Shown: in pieces, positions 34,210 through 42,675 of the stretch
How positions within the stretch are numbered: position 1 is the first letter of the stretch
Layout: the number at the start of each line of letters is the position of its first letter
Origin: Alistipes communis
GTDB taxonomy: Bacteria; Bacteroidota; Bacteroidia; Bacteroidales; Rikenellaceae
Assembly (NCBI RefSeq): GCF_006542665.1
Contig: NZ_AP019735.1
Location: 2,790,001 to 2,854,000 of the forward strand
Reading direction: 5' to 3'
DNA: 64,000 bases
Position numbers and translations under genes: made by a program
The notes under the pieces: generated by a model
Told to the model about the DNA's origin: nothing
Seen by the model: the letters and a program-made list of their open reading frames with translations, nothing else
Database searches by the model: none

Positions 34210-35127
34210 ATGACCTTCCCGCATCCGCATAGCCTCCGCACCGTTTCGATGCCGCTCGGTATGGTGGTCGGGGCGATGTTCTGCCGGCCGATCGCGGCGT
34301 TGGAAACGGCCAGCGGCGGAATGATTACCCCGTCGCTCATCTTCCTGATGCTCTTTTTCACCTTCTGCCGCGTCGACGTGCGCAGTATGCGGCTGCAACC
34401 GCTTCACCTCTGGCTGCTGACGGCGCAGATCGTTTTCAGCGTGGCCGTTTACGGGATTCTGCTGCCGTTCAGCCCGACAGTAGCGCAAGGCGGGATGATC
34501 TGCGTGCTGACACCCATCGCAATGGCCGCCGTCGTGATCGGCGGAATGCTGGGCGCCGACATCGTTTCGATGACCACGTTCAGCCTGCTCTGCAACATGA
34601 CGATCGCCGTCGTCGCACCCTTCATCCTCTCGGTGGTCGGCAGCGGCGACTGCTCGCTGGCCGTCATACTGGCCAGGGTCGCGCCGCTGCTGATCCTGCC
34701 CTTCGCCGCCGCACAGGGCTGCCGCGCCTTAATACCGAAGGTAAGCGGCTGGGTGGCCGCCCACAGTCAGATTTCGTTCTACCTGTGGCTCGTGTCGCTG
34801 ACGGTCATCATCGGCCGCACGACGACCTTCATTCTGGATCATCCCGAGGCCGACGGCGCCGTCGAGACCGCGTTGGCTGCCACGGCGCTCGTGATCTGCC
34901 TCGTGCAGTTCAGGTTCGGCCGCTGGCTGGGACGTCGCTACGGCGATGCGGTCGCCGGCGGACAGTCGCTCGGACAGAAGAATACGGTGCTGGCCGTCTG
35001 GATGGCGCAATCGTTTCTCGATCCGATCTCGTCGGTCGCTCCGACGGCCTATATCGTGTGGCAGAACTTCGTGAATAGTTATCAGATCTATAAAAAGGAC
35101 AGAGAAGCGGTGAAAAATCAAATATAA
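34210..35127 (+). CDS. Bile acid:sodium symporter-like (BASS) transporter; 3' end replaced by the mobile element
   Basis: A 305-residue membrane protein with about nine to ten helices, e.g. LIFLMLFFTFCRVDV and MICVLTPIAMAAVVIGGMLG. The architecture is that of the BASS/AEC-like transporters; the substrate is unknown. The last 23 codons, from TGGCAGAAC at 35059, lie inside the element's att region. A divergent copy of those same 23 codons sits at 47319-47387. The element therefore restored the reading frame when it integrated, changing the C-terminus from ...ETTKNKI to ...EAVKNQI. The gene's natural terminator is now at 47.5 kb. Confidence 0.88.
   Translation: MTFPHPHSLRTVSMPLGMVVGAMFCRPIAALETASGGMITPSLIFLMLFFTFCRVDVRSMRLQPLHLWLLTAQIVFSVAVYGILLPFSPTVAQGGMICVLTPIAMAAVVIGGMLGADIVSMTTFSLLCNMTIAVVAPFILSVVGSGDCSLAVILARVAPLLILPFAAAQGCRALIPKVSGWVAAHSQISFYLWLVSLTVIIGRTTTFILDHPEADGAVETALAATALVICLVQFRFGRWLGRRYGDAVAGGQSLGQKNTVLAVWMAQSFLDPISSVAPTAYIVWQNFVNSYQIYKKDREAVKNQI
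35059..35075 (+). other. Left attachment-site core
   Basis: The 17-base TGGCAGAACTTCGTGAA is identical to 47319-47335. Left of it the sequence belongs to the host gene; to its right it is the element's version of the gene end. Confidence 0.85.
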
Positions 35128-35213
35128 ATAGCTGTTATTTAGTATTTTATATTTATTATCGAATTTTCGGTTGTTTCGATACTTTTCCCGATAAAGCCCA
35201 TAATTGCCCGATA

Positions 35214-35238
35214 TTTGTTACTATTTTGTTACTCAAAG
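35214..35238 (+). repeat. Left arm-type integrase site
   Basis: This 25-base stretch (TTTGTTACTATTTTGTTAC...) recurs in the same orientation at 47232-47256 with two differences. It contains two TTTGTTAC-like half repeats, as integrase arm sites do. Confidence 0.7.
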
Positions 35239-35272
35239 ATGCCGTAGTAACAAAACAAATTCGCTATATTTG
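35224..35272 (+). promoter_or_regulatory. Operator-like inverted repeat and -7 box of the integrase gene
   Basis: TTTTGTTACT (35224) pairs with AGTAACAAAA (35246) as a perfect 10-bp inverted repeat. TATATTTG at 35265-35272 lies 21 bases before the integrase ATG. The layout suggests the integrase promoter is controlled by a protein bound at the repeat, perhaps the integrase or Xis itself. Confidence 0.6.
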
Positions 35273-35293
35273 CCGTTGGAGCAATAAACGGGA

Positions 35294-36496
35294 ATGGGTA
35301 TGGCGAAGCAGAAACAGACGGTCAAATTGAAGGAGCCGGTGCGAATCCGGTTCAAGCAACTCTCCAACGGAAATCAATCTATCTATTTGGATTATTATAC
35401 GGGCGACGTAATTCGTAAGGAGAACTATGTCGGCGGCAAACGGAAATACGAGTTTCTGAAACTATACCTTATCCCCGAACGGACGCGGGAGGACAAGGCG
35501 AAGAACGAAGCGACGCTTGCCCTTGCCAAAGCCATTCAGAGCAAACGGATCGTCGAGGTGCAGAACGACGCACACGGTTTCCAGAACACGAACAAGTCCA
35601 AAGCGAACCTGCTCGATTATCTGGAAAACATTCGCAAAAAATCCGTCGAGCGGGGAAGTACGAACTATGCTCGTACCGTGTTGAATACGATTCGTGAGTT
35701 GAAGCTGTTCCGCGGCGACTACATCGCTTTTCGGGATGTCGATAAGGAGTTTCTCGCGGAGTTCACCGACTTTTTGCGGCAAGCCCCCAAAGCTAGCCGT
35801 TACGGATTGCGGAAAATCGGCGGTGGATTATTGAGCAATAATTCGGTCGTCGCCTACTACGGAACGCTCCGAACGGCTATCAATCGCGCTTACAAGGAGG
35901 GGATTATCACCGTCAATCCGACCAAAGAGTTCGATTTCGCAGGCAAGGTGCGGCAGGAGCCGAGCCGCCGCGAGTATCTGACGATCGACGAGTTGAAGAC
36001 GTTGATAAATACCGAGTGTCGGCACGAAATCGTCAAGCGGGCTTTTCTTTTCAGCTGCTTGTGTGGCCTGCGCGTCAGCGATATTCGCAAGTTGAAGTGG
36101 TGTGACTTGCAACGGAGCGGAGGGCGTGTTCGCATCGAAATCACGATGCAAAAGACCAAAGAACCGCTTTACCTGCCGATTTCGGACGAGGCGTTGAAGT
36201 GGCTGCCGGAGCGCGGCGAAGCAAGCGATAGCGATTTTATCTTTCCGCTGACGCACGAGGGGACGGTGAACGATACGCTGCAACATTGGGCGAAAGTCGC
36301 CGGAATAACCAAACACATCTCGTTTCACGTCGCCCGACATACCCATGCCACGATGATGCTGACTTTGGGTGCCGATTTATATACCGTCAGCAAGTTGCTC
36401 GGACACAAGAATATCGCCACGACGCAGATTTACGCCAAAATCGTGGACAAAAAGAAAGAGGAGGCTATCGGGTTGATTCCGAATCTGACAGAGTGA
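35294..36496 (+). CDS. Tyrosine recombinase (integrase) of the element
   Basis: A 400-residue site-specific recombinase. An arm-binding beta domain (KEPVRIRFKQLSNGNQSIYL) is followed by a SAM-like core-binding domain (NLLDYLENIRKKSVERGSTN) and the catalytic domain. Catalytic residues are visible: Arg in CGLRVSDIRKLKW, His-Arg in HVARHTHATM, the second His in LLGHKNIATT and the nucleophilic Tyr in TTQIYAKIVDKKK. It should catalyse excision and integration between the 17-bp cores. It lies 166 bases inside the left end, reading away from the host gene. Two nearby ATGs (35294, 35300) are possible starts. Confidence 0.95.
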   Translation: MGMAKQKQTVKLKEPVRIRFKQLSNGNQSIYLDYYTGDVIRKENYVGGKRKYEFLKLYLIPERTREDKAKNEATLALAKAIQSKRIVEVQNDAHGFQNTNKSKANLLDYLENIRKKSVERGSTNYARTVLNTIRELKLFRGDYIAFRDVDKEFLAEFTDFLRQAPKASRYGLRKIGGGLLSNNSVVAYYGTLRTAINRAYKEGIITVNPTKEFDFAGKVRQEPSRREYLTIDELKTLINTECRHEIVKRAFLFSCLCGLRVSDIRKLKWCDLQRSGGRVRIEITMQKTKEPLYLPISDEALKWLPERGEASDSDFIFPLTHEGTVNDTLQHWAKVAGITKHISFHVARHTHATMMLTLGADLYTVSKLLGHKNIATTQIYAKIVDKKKEEAIGLIPNLTE

Positions 36497-36578
36497 TGTA
36501 AAGGAACGTGCGGACAACGATTCGCACGTTTTTCTTTTTCAACCGTTTTTCGTATCTTCGTATGAAACAAGACGGATT

Positions 36579-37460
36579 ATGGAAGGCATAGAGTTGAAAC
36601 CACAGTTCGACGAGCTGCAAAAGATATTCGATCGTTGCATCAAACACGCTTGCCGGGTATTGGAGGAGCGTATTGCGACGAAAACCGCACGACTTGCCCC
36701 TGAGCAGCGGCAAGAGCAGGAAAGGCTGGAGTATAACCGGATTGCCGACGAGTTGGCCGAGTTGTATTTGCACCACTCCGGACTGTCCGATCTCCGGTTC
36801 TGTTACTCCGAACCGGCGTTCCTTTGGGAGGGCGGATTCTTCGAGGCGCTGAATGCCGGTGAAAAGAAAAAGTACCTCGCATTCTCCGCACCCTCGTTCG
36901 ACTACTCCCGATACGAGCAGGACAACACGGCCTACGATGCCGAACTGCCTTATTTTTCTGCTGTCGTAAACGTCGTCGTACGAGAACGTTATGCAGCTTA
37001 CTTGCGGCAAATGGAAATATCCTTGCCTGAATCTGCGCCGAAGTCAGCTATTGCCGCGTCGCCCATTGCAGAAACGGAGAATCCGTTCGATTCGATACTT
37101 ACCGACGAGCAGATCGCCTACCTCACTACGGCTGTCAATGATGTCAAAATGTTCAACGTATCGCTGTCGGCGGACGAGTTGAAAGCTATTTTCGCCTGCA
37201 AACCCGAAGCGATCGTGCGGTCAAACAACAATCGCCTCGTTGCTTTCTTTTTCTCCGGATTGAGCAGCCGCGGGTTGATAACGCCGAACTGGCAATCCGT
37301 CATTGCCAATCACAAACTCTTTCTCTCGAAAGATACGACCCGCGATAAATACATCAATCAAAGCGACTTATCCACGGCGACCAACTACATCCGCGACGTC
37401 GGTGTCGAGGGAAAATACGCAACCCTTGAAAGGTACCTTATGCAAGTGAAAAGACTTTGA
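36579..37460 (+). CDS. Hypothetical protein of the mobile element
   Basis: 293 residues, not recognised. No signal peptide or membrane segment. The first half is helical and charged (DELQKIFDRCIKHACRVLEE and a Gln/Glu-rich helix). A linker follows at about 145-165 (SAPKSAIAASPIAE). The second half looks like a compact alpha domain with LSADELKAIFACKPEAIVRS and VAFFFSGLSSRGLITPNWQS. In Bacteroidota elements a gene of this size often lies between int and the Xis-like gene, so a regulatory or structural role in mobility is plausible. Codon use matches the integrase rather than the AT-rich cargo. Confidence 0.75.
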   Translation: MEGIELKPQFDELQKIFDRCIKHACRVLEERIATKTARLAPEQRQEQERLEYNRIADELAELYLHHSGLSDLRFCYSEPAFLWEGGFFEALNAGEKKKYLAFSAPSFDYSRYEQDNTAYDAELPYFSAVVNVVVRERYAAYLRQMEISLPESAPKSAIAASPIAETENPFDSILTDEQIAYLTTAVNDVKMFNVSLSADELKAIFACKPEAIVRSNNNRLVAFFFSGLSSRGLITPNWQSVIANHKLFLSKDTTRDKYINQSDLSTATNYIRDVGVEGKYATLERYLMQVKRL

Positions 37461-37590
37461 GAATGGGTTGAGACCTCAAAGATAGGTCAATCTGCTATCA
37501 AGCTTATCGTCAATACATTTGCCCCCGTAACGGTTACAAGACACGGAGGGCATGCACTCCATTTTGTTTTATTTTAAATCTATCTAAATT

Positions 37591-37881
37591 ATGGAGAAAA
37601 GTATTGAGATGCGGGTTGCAGAACTCGAAAAGCAGGTGTTCCACACCAAAAACGTGCTGAGCTTCGAGGAGGCCAGCCGTTTTCTGAACCTCTCGAAAAG
37701 CTACCTCTACAAACTGACGTCGGGCAATCTGATTCCGCACTACAAGCCGCAGGGCAAGATGCTCTATTTCGAGCGTGCGGAACTGGAAGCGTGGTTGCGT
37801 CGCAATCCCGTCAAGACGCAGGCGCAGATCGAAGCCGAGGCACAACAATATGTTCTCGGACATTCTTCGAAGAAGAAGTAG
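37591..37881 (+). CDS. Excisionase-like helix-turn-helix protein
   Basis: A 96-residue protein with an N-terminal short coiled coil (MRVAELEKQVF) and a MerR/HTH_17 domain (VLSFEEASRFLNLSKSYLYK, then LIPHYKPQGKMLYFERAELE). This is the family of Xis and element regulators. It directly precedes the AAA ATPase gene (2 bases). A TACATTTG box at 37514-37521 without a good -33 may be its promoter. Confidence 0.88.
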   Translation: MEKSIEMRVAELEKQVFHTKNVLSFEEASRFLNLSKSYLYKLTSGNLIPHYKPQGKMLYFERAELEAWLRRNPVKTQAQIEAEAQQYVLGHSSKKK

Positions 37882-37883
37882 CG

Positions 37884-38939
37884 ATGAGCGCGCAACGAAA
37901 TTCCGATTCGGTTCCGGCGGCTTCGTCCTCTTCATGGCAATCTGCCCGTCTGTTGGTAACTGACGAGTTCGCGGCTCCTCCCGTAATTTTGCGGGTCGGT
38001 GATTCGGTCATCGGGACTTTGGGGAATTTCAGCGCTTCTACGGGCAAGGCAAAGAGCAAGAAGACGTTCAATGTCTGCGCGATCGTGGCGGCAGCCATGA
38101 CGGGCGGCACGGTGTTGAACTATTCGGCCTCTTTGCCGCCCCGGAAGCGGCGCATCCTCTACGTCGATACGGAGCAGAGCCGCTTCCATTGCAAGCGGGT
38201 ATTATGCCGGATTCTGCGGCTGGCGGGATTGCCGACCGATGCACATCCGCCATTGTTGGAGTTCTTGTGCCTGCGCGGCTATGCCACCAAAGAGCGGCTT
38301 CGGAAGATCGAGGAGGCTATTTATGACCTCGACAACCTCGGACTGGTCGTTATCGACGGCATCCGCGATTTGGCGCACGACATCAACAGTCCGGGCGAGG
38401 CGACCGACCTCATCACGAAACTGATGCAGTGGACGGACGAGCGGCGCATCCACATCCATACGGTGTTGCATCTGAACAAGGGCGACGACAATACGCGCGG
38501 ACATCTGGGCACGGAGTTGAACAACAAGGCCGAAACCGTCCTGCAAATCACCAAAGACGACTTCGAACGCGATATAAGCTCCGTCGCGGCGATGCACATC
38601 CGCGATCGGGATTTCGAGCCGTTCGCGTTTCGCATCAACGCTGACGGCTTGCCCGAATTGGTCGAGGATTACCAGCTCCGGCAAACGACCGCCGCCAAGA
38701 GTTTCGACTATGCAGAGGTCAGCGCGGACAAGCACCGCGAAGCGCTGGAGCTGTTGTTTTCCGAAGCCGACCGTGTTTCCTATTCATCACTTATCGGACG
38801 GTTGCAGAGCAGCTATGCCTCGATCGGTCATTCGTTCGGCATCAACAAGGCCAAGCAGCTCAAAGTCTTTTTGGAGAATAAGCGGATGATCGTCAAGGAG
38901 GATAGGTTCTACTGCTACAATCCCGATTTCCACTATTGA
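37884..38939 (+). CDS. AAA/RecA-like ATPase (RepA-type) of the element
   Basis: A 351-residue ATPase of the kind paired with a primase in NBU-like elements. The Walker A region is altered (NFSASTGKAKSKKTF); Walker B is LGLVVIDGIRDL. Other motifs are ILYVDTEQSRFHCKRVL and a helicase-like HTVLHLNKGDDNTRGHLG. The final 75 residues form a winged-helix-like tail (YSSLIGRLQSSYASIGHSFG). It may act as a replicative helicase for the excised circle. ATG at 37884 comes right after the HTH gene. Confidence 0.87.
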   Translation: MSAQRNSDSVPAASSSSWQSARLLVTDEFAAPPVILRVGDSVIGTLGNFSASTGKAKSKKTFNVCAIVAAAMTGGTVLNYSASLPPRKRRILYVDTEQSRFHCKRVLCRILRLAGLPTDAHPPLLEFLCLRGYATKERLRKIEEAIYDLDNLGLVVIDGIRDLAHDINSPGEATDLITKLMQWTDERRIHIHTVLHLNKGDDNTRGHLGTELNNKAETVLQITKDDFERDISSVAAMHIRDRDFEPFAFRINADGLPELVEDYQLRQTTAAKSFDYAEVSADKHREALELLFSEADRVSYSSLIGRLQSSYASIGHSFGINKAKQLKVFLENKRMIVKEDRFYCYNPDFHY

Positions 38940-38950
38940 CCCTTGCGGGC

Positions 38951-39025
38951 GGTTTAGTCCGGAACTGGGGTATATATTATTAAATCATTCTAAACCGGTA
39001 CGGCGGGTTAAACCCCGAACGTACC
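38951..39025. repeat. Inverted repeats between the ATPase and primase genes
   Basis: GGTTTAG (38951) pairs with CTAAACC (38990), and GGTACG (38997) pairs with CGTACC (39020), around an AT-rich core. They could be a replication start or an operator; I cannot decide. Confidence 0.4.
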
Positions 39026-39053
39026 GATAAACCGATTGAAAGAAAAACAGTTT

Positions 39054-39935
39054 ATGGACGCAAAAACAGTCAATAAGTTTCCGATACGGGATTATCTCGC
39101 CGCACAGGGCATCCGTCCAGCCAAAGACAATCCGCGATACGGTTTTTATCTTTCACCGTTGCGTGAAGAACGAACACCAAGTTTTAAGGTGGACTATGGG
39201 CAGAATTTGTGGTATGACTTCGGGTTGGGCGAGGGCGGCACGCTGATCGACCTCGTGATGCGCATGGAGCGGTGCGAGGCCGGGGAGGCCATGCGGCAGC
39301 TGGAACGACATATTGACAGGATGCCCGTTTTCTCTTTCACCGGAAAGAATCCTGTTCCGCAACGTTCTCCCTCAATTATCGTCGAGAAGGTGCGACTGCT
39401 GGAAAATCCCGCCTTGCTTGACTACCTCATGGAGCGGGGCATTGACCTCGATACGGCGCGGGGACATTGTTCGGAGGTGCATTATCGCGTGGCGAACAAA
39501 TCCTATTTCGCCGTCGGATTCCGCAACAATGCCGGAGGTTGGGAGTTGCGCAACCGCTATTTCAAGGGCTGCACATCGAAAGCCCCGACGACCCGACATG
39601 GCGATTATCCGACGTGCCTCGTCTTCGAGGGATTTATGGACTACCTCTCGTTCCTGACGCTCAAGCGCAACCCGACCCCGCCGTACAATGTCGCCGTGCT
39701 GAACTCGGTAACGAACCTCGCCAAAGCTGTTCCGTTCATCGCGTCGCACGAACAGGTTTATGCTTACCTCGACAACGACGAGGCAGGCCGCAAAGCGACG
39801 GCTGAGTTGAAAATTGTCTGCCGCAACCTCTCCGACCAATCCGTTCACTATCGGCCGCACAACGATCTGAACGACTATCTGCGAGGCCGTCGTCCCGTGA
39901 AAGAGCACCAGCGGTCGCGCGGTCGCAAGTTATAA
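39054..39935 (+). CDS. Toprim primase-like protein
   Basis: A 293-residue protein with the N-terminal primase pattern YGFYLSPLREERTPSFKVDY and GLGEGGTLIDLVMR. The Cys/His residues of the CHC2 zinc finger are missing (where CPFH is usual it has LSPL). The toprim domain is intact: CLVFEGFMDYLSFLTL with the Glu, and VYAYLDNDEAGRKATAEL with the DxD-like pair. It probably primes replication of the transferred strand. ATG at 39054 is chosen over an in-frame TTG at 39036. Confidence 0.88.
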   Translation: MDAKTVNKFPIRDYLAAQGIRPAKDNPRYGFYLSPLREERTPSFKVDYGQNLWYDFGLGEGGTLIDLVMRMERCEAGEAMRQLERHIDRMPVFSFTGKNPVPQRSPSIIVEKVRLLENPALLDYLMERGIDLDTARGHCSEVHYRVANKSYFAVGFRNNAGGWELRNRYFKGCTSKAPTTRHGDYPTCLVFEGFMDYLSFLTLKRNPTPPYNVAVLNSVTNLAKAVPFIASHEQVYAYLDNDEAGRKATAELKIVCRNLSDQSVHYRPHNDLNDYLRGRRPVKEHQRSRGRKL

Positions 39936-39939
39936 CGTC

Positions 39940-40130
39940 GCTCACCATTCGGCCGCTTCGCGCCCGCGACTTTTCCTCCACAGAAAAGCCATAGCCTATT
40001 AGGGCTTTTTCTGAACCGCAACACTTCATGTCGCTGAAAAAGCCCCAATAGGCCAAAGGGCGACCCTTTGGAAACCCTTTGCGACCGTTCCGGCCGCCGA
40101 CCGCTATGCGGTCGAAATACAAACCACGCA
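39940..40130 (+). other. Candidate oriT: palindrome-rich region before the relaxase gene
   Basis: The non-coding stretch holds a 17-bp inverted repeat with one mismatch (39995-40011 and 40036-40052, loop 24 bases), CAAAGGG-CGA-CCCTTTG at 40054-40070 and GACCGC-TAT-GCGGTC at 40099-40113. Position just upstream of a MobV-like relaxase and this density of palindromes are what an origin of transfer looks like. The nick site cannot be read directly. Confidence 0.6.
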
Positions 40131-40161
40131 AGTATCAATCACCTAAAACCTATCTACTATC

Positions 40162-41592
40162 ATGGGATACGTCGTATTGCATTTGGATAAGTCGCCGGAT
40201 AACGAAGTTCCGATGACCGCCCATATCGCACGTACCAAAATGCCGCCGAACGCCATACCGGAGTTGACTTATCTGAACGAAGAACTCGTCGAATATCCGA
40301 AAGGTGTCGCCGACCGAACGGAGGCAATCAACCATCGGCTCAACCATGCTGGATTAACCCGCAAAATCGGTACGAATCAAGTACGGGTAATCCGGGTTAT
40401 GCTGACCGGCTCGCAAGAAGATATGAAACGCCTCGCCCAAGAGGGCCGTTTGAAAGCGTGGTGCGCCGATAACCTCACATGGCTGCGAAAAACTTTCGGT
40501 ACCGAAAATGTCGTTTCGGCAGTCTTACACATGGACGAAGCGACACCGCATATCCACGCGGCGGTCGTTCCCATCGTTACAGGAGAACGCCGCAAAGTCC
40601 GCGAGAGAAAATCCACCGAATCGGGTAAACGGAAATATCACACGAAATCCAATACTCGGCCTCGACTGTGTGCGGATGACGTAATGTCGCGTGTCAAGCT
40701 AAAAGAGTATCAAGATACCTATGCCGCAGCAATGGCTAAATACGGTCTGCAACGGGGTATTGACGGCTCGAAAGCCCGACACGTTACGACTCAAGAGTTT
40801 TATCGCAATGCCATTGCCCAACAGCAGAACTTGCAAGACAACATCGGCGAACTGCTCCGCATCGAGGCGGAGAAACGCAAAGCCATCGAACATGTCACCA
40901 AGCAAAAACAGGCTGCACGCGAAGAATTGCATCGAACCACAATCGAACTGAAGGCAGTAAAAGGAGAGCTGAAAACTGAACGGCTGAAAAACTCCGCCGC
41001 CGAGGTCGGTACGACCATTTTGGACGGTATTGGTTCAATGATCGGCACGTCGAAAGTCAAACGGCAGGAGCAGGAGATCGGAATGCTGCGACAAGAGGTC
41101 GCCGCACGCGATGAAACAATCGAGATGCTGCAAACGAAAATTCAGACTATGCAGAACGACCACAGCAGAGAATTGACGGCAATGCAAGCACGGCATGCCA
41201 CCGAAACAGCGAACCTAACGAAGCGACATGAAAAGGAGGTATCATTGCTGAAAACCGTTCTCTCGAAAGCAGTAAAATGGTTTCCCTATTTCCGCGAAAT
41301 GATTCGCATGGAAAGCGTTTGTCGAACGATAGGCTTCGATGACAAACAAACTGCGACGCTTATCAAGGGCAAACCCCTCGAATACAGCGGCGAACTATAC
41401 TCCAAAGAACACAACTGCAAATTTACAGTTGAACGAGTAACTGCTCAAATAAGTCCCGACCCGACCGACAAACGAAAACTGCAACTTAATATCGACAAAA
41501 TACTGTTTAAGGAGTGGTGCAAAGAAAGATTTGAAAAACTATGTCAGTTTCTCCCCCGGGAACGACGACAATCCAAAGGTCTTAAACGATAA
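40162..41592 (+). CDS. MobV-type (Pre/Mob) relaxase
   Basis: A 476-residue plasmid-recombination/mobilization enzyme. The N-terminal relaxase domain has the motif VLHMDEATPHIHAAVVP (the HxDExxPHxH metal site) at about residues 129-145. The basic stretch RRKVRERKSTESGKRK follows. Residues about 225-375 are a long coiled coil (EKRKAIEHVTKQKQAAREEL and RQEQEIGMLRQEVAARDETI). The protein nicks oriT and leads the strand in transfer. It lies next to the palindrome-rich region and is the last gene of the mobility module. Confidence 0.93.
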   Translation: MGYVVLHLDKSPDNEVPMTAHIARTKMPPNAIPELTYLNEELVEYPKGVADRTEAINHRLNHAGLTRKIGTNQVRVIRVMLTGSQEDMKRLAQEGRLKAWCADNLTWLRKTFGTENVVSAVLHMDEATPHIHAAVVPIVTGERRKVRERKSTESGKRKYHTKSNTRPRLCADDVMSRVKLKEYQDTYAAAMAKYGLQRGIDGSKARHVTTQEFYRNAIAQQQNLQDNIGELLRIEAEKRKAIEHVTKQKQAAREELHRTTIELKAVKGELKTERLKNSAAEVGTTILDGIGSMIGTSKVKRQEQEIGMLRQEVAARDETIEMLQTKIQTMQNDHSRELTAMQARHATETANLTKRHEKEVSLLKTVLSKAVKWFPYFREMIRMESVCRTIGFDDKQTATLIKGKPLEYSGELYSKEHNCKFTVERVTAQISPDPTDKRKLQLNIDKILFKEWCKERFEKLCQFLPRERRQSKGLKR

Positions 41593-41598
41593 ACTTAA

Positions 41599-41695
41599 GG
41601 GGCTGTCCAACAAGCCTCCGAATATGAAAATCACCCCGTCAGAGCGCATTCTGGCAGGGGTGAAATCGTTAAAATAAGACTTGTTAGACAGCCTC
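41599..41695. mobile_element. 97-base MITE-like inverted-repeat element
   Basis: The ends GGGGCTGTCCAACAAG (41599-41614) and CTTGTTAGACAGCCTC (41680-41695) are inverted repeats with two differences. An inner pair TCACCCC/GGGGTGA is also visible. The end sequence resembles IS termini common in Bacteroidota. It has no coding capacity and sits exactly at the boundary between the mobility module and the AT-rich cargo. It could also act as a bidirectional terminator. Confidence 0.6.
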
Positions 41696-41702
41696 TTGAT
41701 AT

Positions 41703-42347
41703 TTATTTTTGTCTTTTGCCAATAGCCTTATCTATAACTTTTTTGAATTTTTCTAAACTGTAATCATCGTCGTCATCCAATATAAAACAGCCATTGACAT
41801 ATTCCATATTTTCATCTACGATAATCAAAACATCGCTGATCTGATGCATGCCAAGTCTATTCGCGCACCGAAATCTATGGTAAATATTCCATCCGCAGAA
41901 TTGGTGTTCGCTCACCGCATTTGCATGGTCTCGAATCACGTTCATTTTAACCTTGACCTCCTCGTCCAATTCTTTGAGTTGATTAGCGTAATCGTCCATT
42001 TCTTCTTTGGCCTGCCGATATTTTTCTCTGGCATAGCTGCTCCATCCTCTCGAATCGCTCCAAATAGCGGCCGACGATTTTGCGGAATTGTATTGACGTT
42101 GCAGTCGTTCTTTTTGCTCATCCGCATTTAGCTCGATTAAATCATGGACGGCTCTAATCACAGCTAAATCCGTATAAATAGAAGTATATGCGCTGTCTAT
42201 TTGTGTTTCAATGGGTTCGTAACTATCCGCATCGTAAAGACGTTTCATCATTTCCGACTTGGCAATCTCTGCTCCTCTTTGTTCTCTTGTCTGCACGCAA
42301 CCGAACAAAAATGGAACAATACTTAAAATTAAGAAAATCTGTTTCAT
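41703..42347 (-). CDS. Hypothetical lipoprotein in element cargo
   Basis: A 214-residue protein with the lipoprotein signal MKQIFLILSIVPFLFGC. The mature part is helical and strongly charged (DEQKERLQRQYNSAKSSAAI, REKYRQAKEEMDDYANQLKE), then has a globular C-terminal part with FCGWNIYHRFRCANRLGMHQ and an acidic DDDDDYSLEKF. Function unknown. It is AT-richer than the host and reads against the mobility genes. The smaller lipoprotein gene lies 27 bases upstream, so the pair is probably an operon. Confidence 0.8.
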   Translation of the reverse strand: MKQIFLILSIVPFLFGCVQTREQRGAEIAKSEMMKRLYDADSYEPIETQIDSAYTSIYTDLAVIRAVHDLIELNADEQKERLQRQYNSAKSSAAIWSDSRGWSSYAREKYRQAKEEMDDYANQLKELDEEVKVKMNVIRDHANAVSEHQFCGWNIYHRFRCANRLGMHQISDVLIIVDENMEYVNGCFILDDDDDYSLEKFKKVIDKAIGKRQK

Positions 42348-42374
42348 AGTGGCTTTTATATTTATGTTATAGAT

Positions 42375-42596
42375 TTATCTGTAATGATAATGAATGCCCA
42401 CTCGTTCTTTGCCATCTTTTTCGTAGGTATATACATCATCAATAATAACGGAACCACGACGATATAGATCGTATATCTCCGGAAAATTCGTTTTGACTAA
42501 TTCAATTTGTTTCCCATAATCACGTATGTATGTTCTTGTCACACTACATGAAGTTAGCACTGCGAAAAACAAGAGTAAAAGGATCAATCTTTTCAT
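42375..42596 (-). CDS. Small hypothetical lipoprotein in element cargo
   Basis: A 73-residue protein (MKRLILLLLFFAVLTSC signal, Cys at 17) with a short mature part ending RVGIHYHYR. The ATG at 42596 is used because it gives the signal; the frame runs a little further upstream. It precedes the larger lipoprotein gene on the minus strand. Function unknown. Confidence 0.72.
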   Translation of the reverse strand: MKRLILLLLFFAVLTSCSVTRTYIRDYGKQIELVKTNFPEIYDLYRRGSVIIDDVYTYEKDGKERVGIHYHYR

Positions 42597-42675
42597 AACT
42601 AAGTTATTTGCATCCTCCAGTTTCCACAAGGATATTTATAGTAACACGAAGCGTGGAACTGCAATGCCACGTCTT

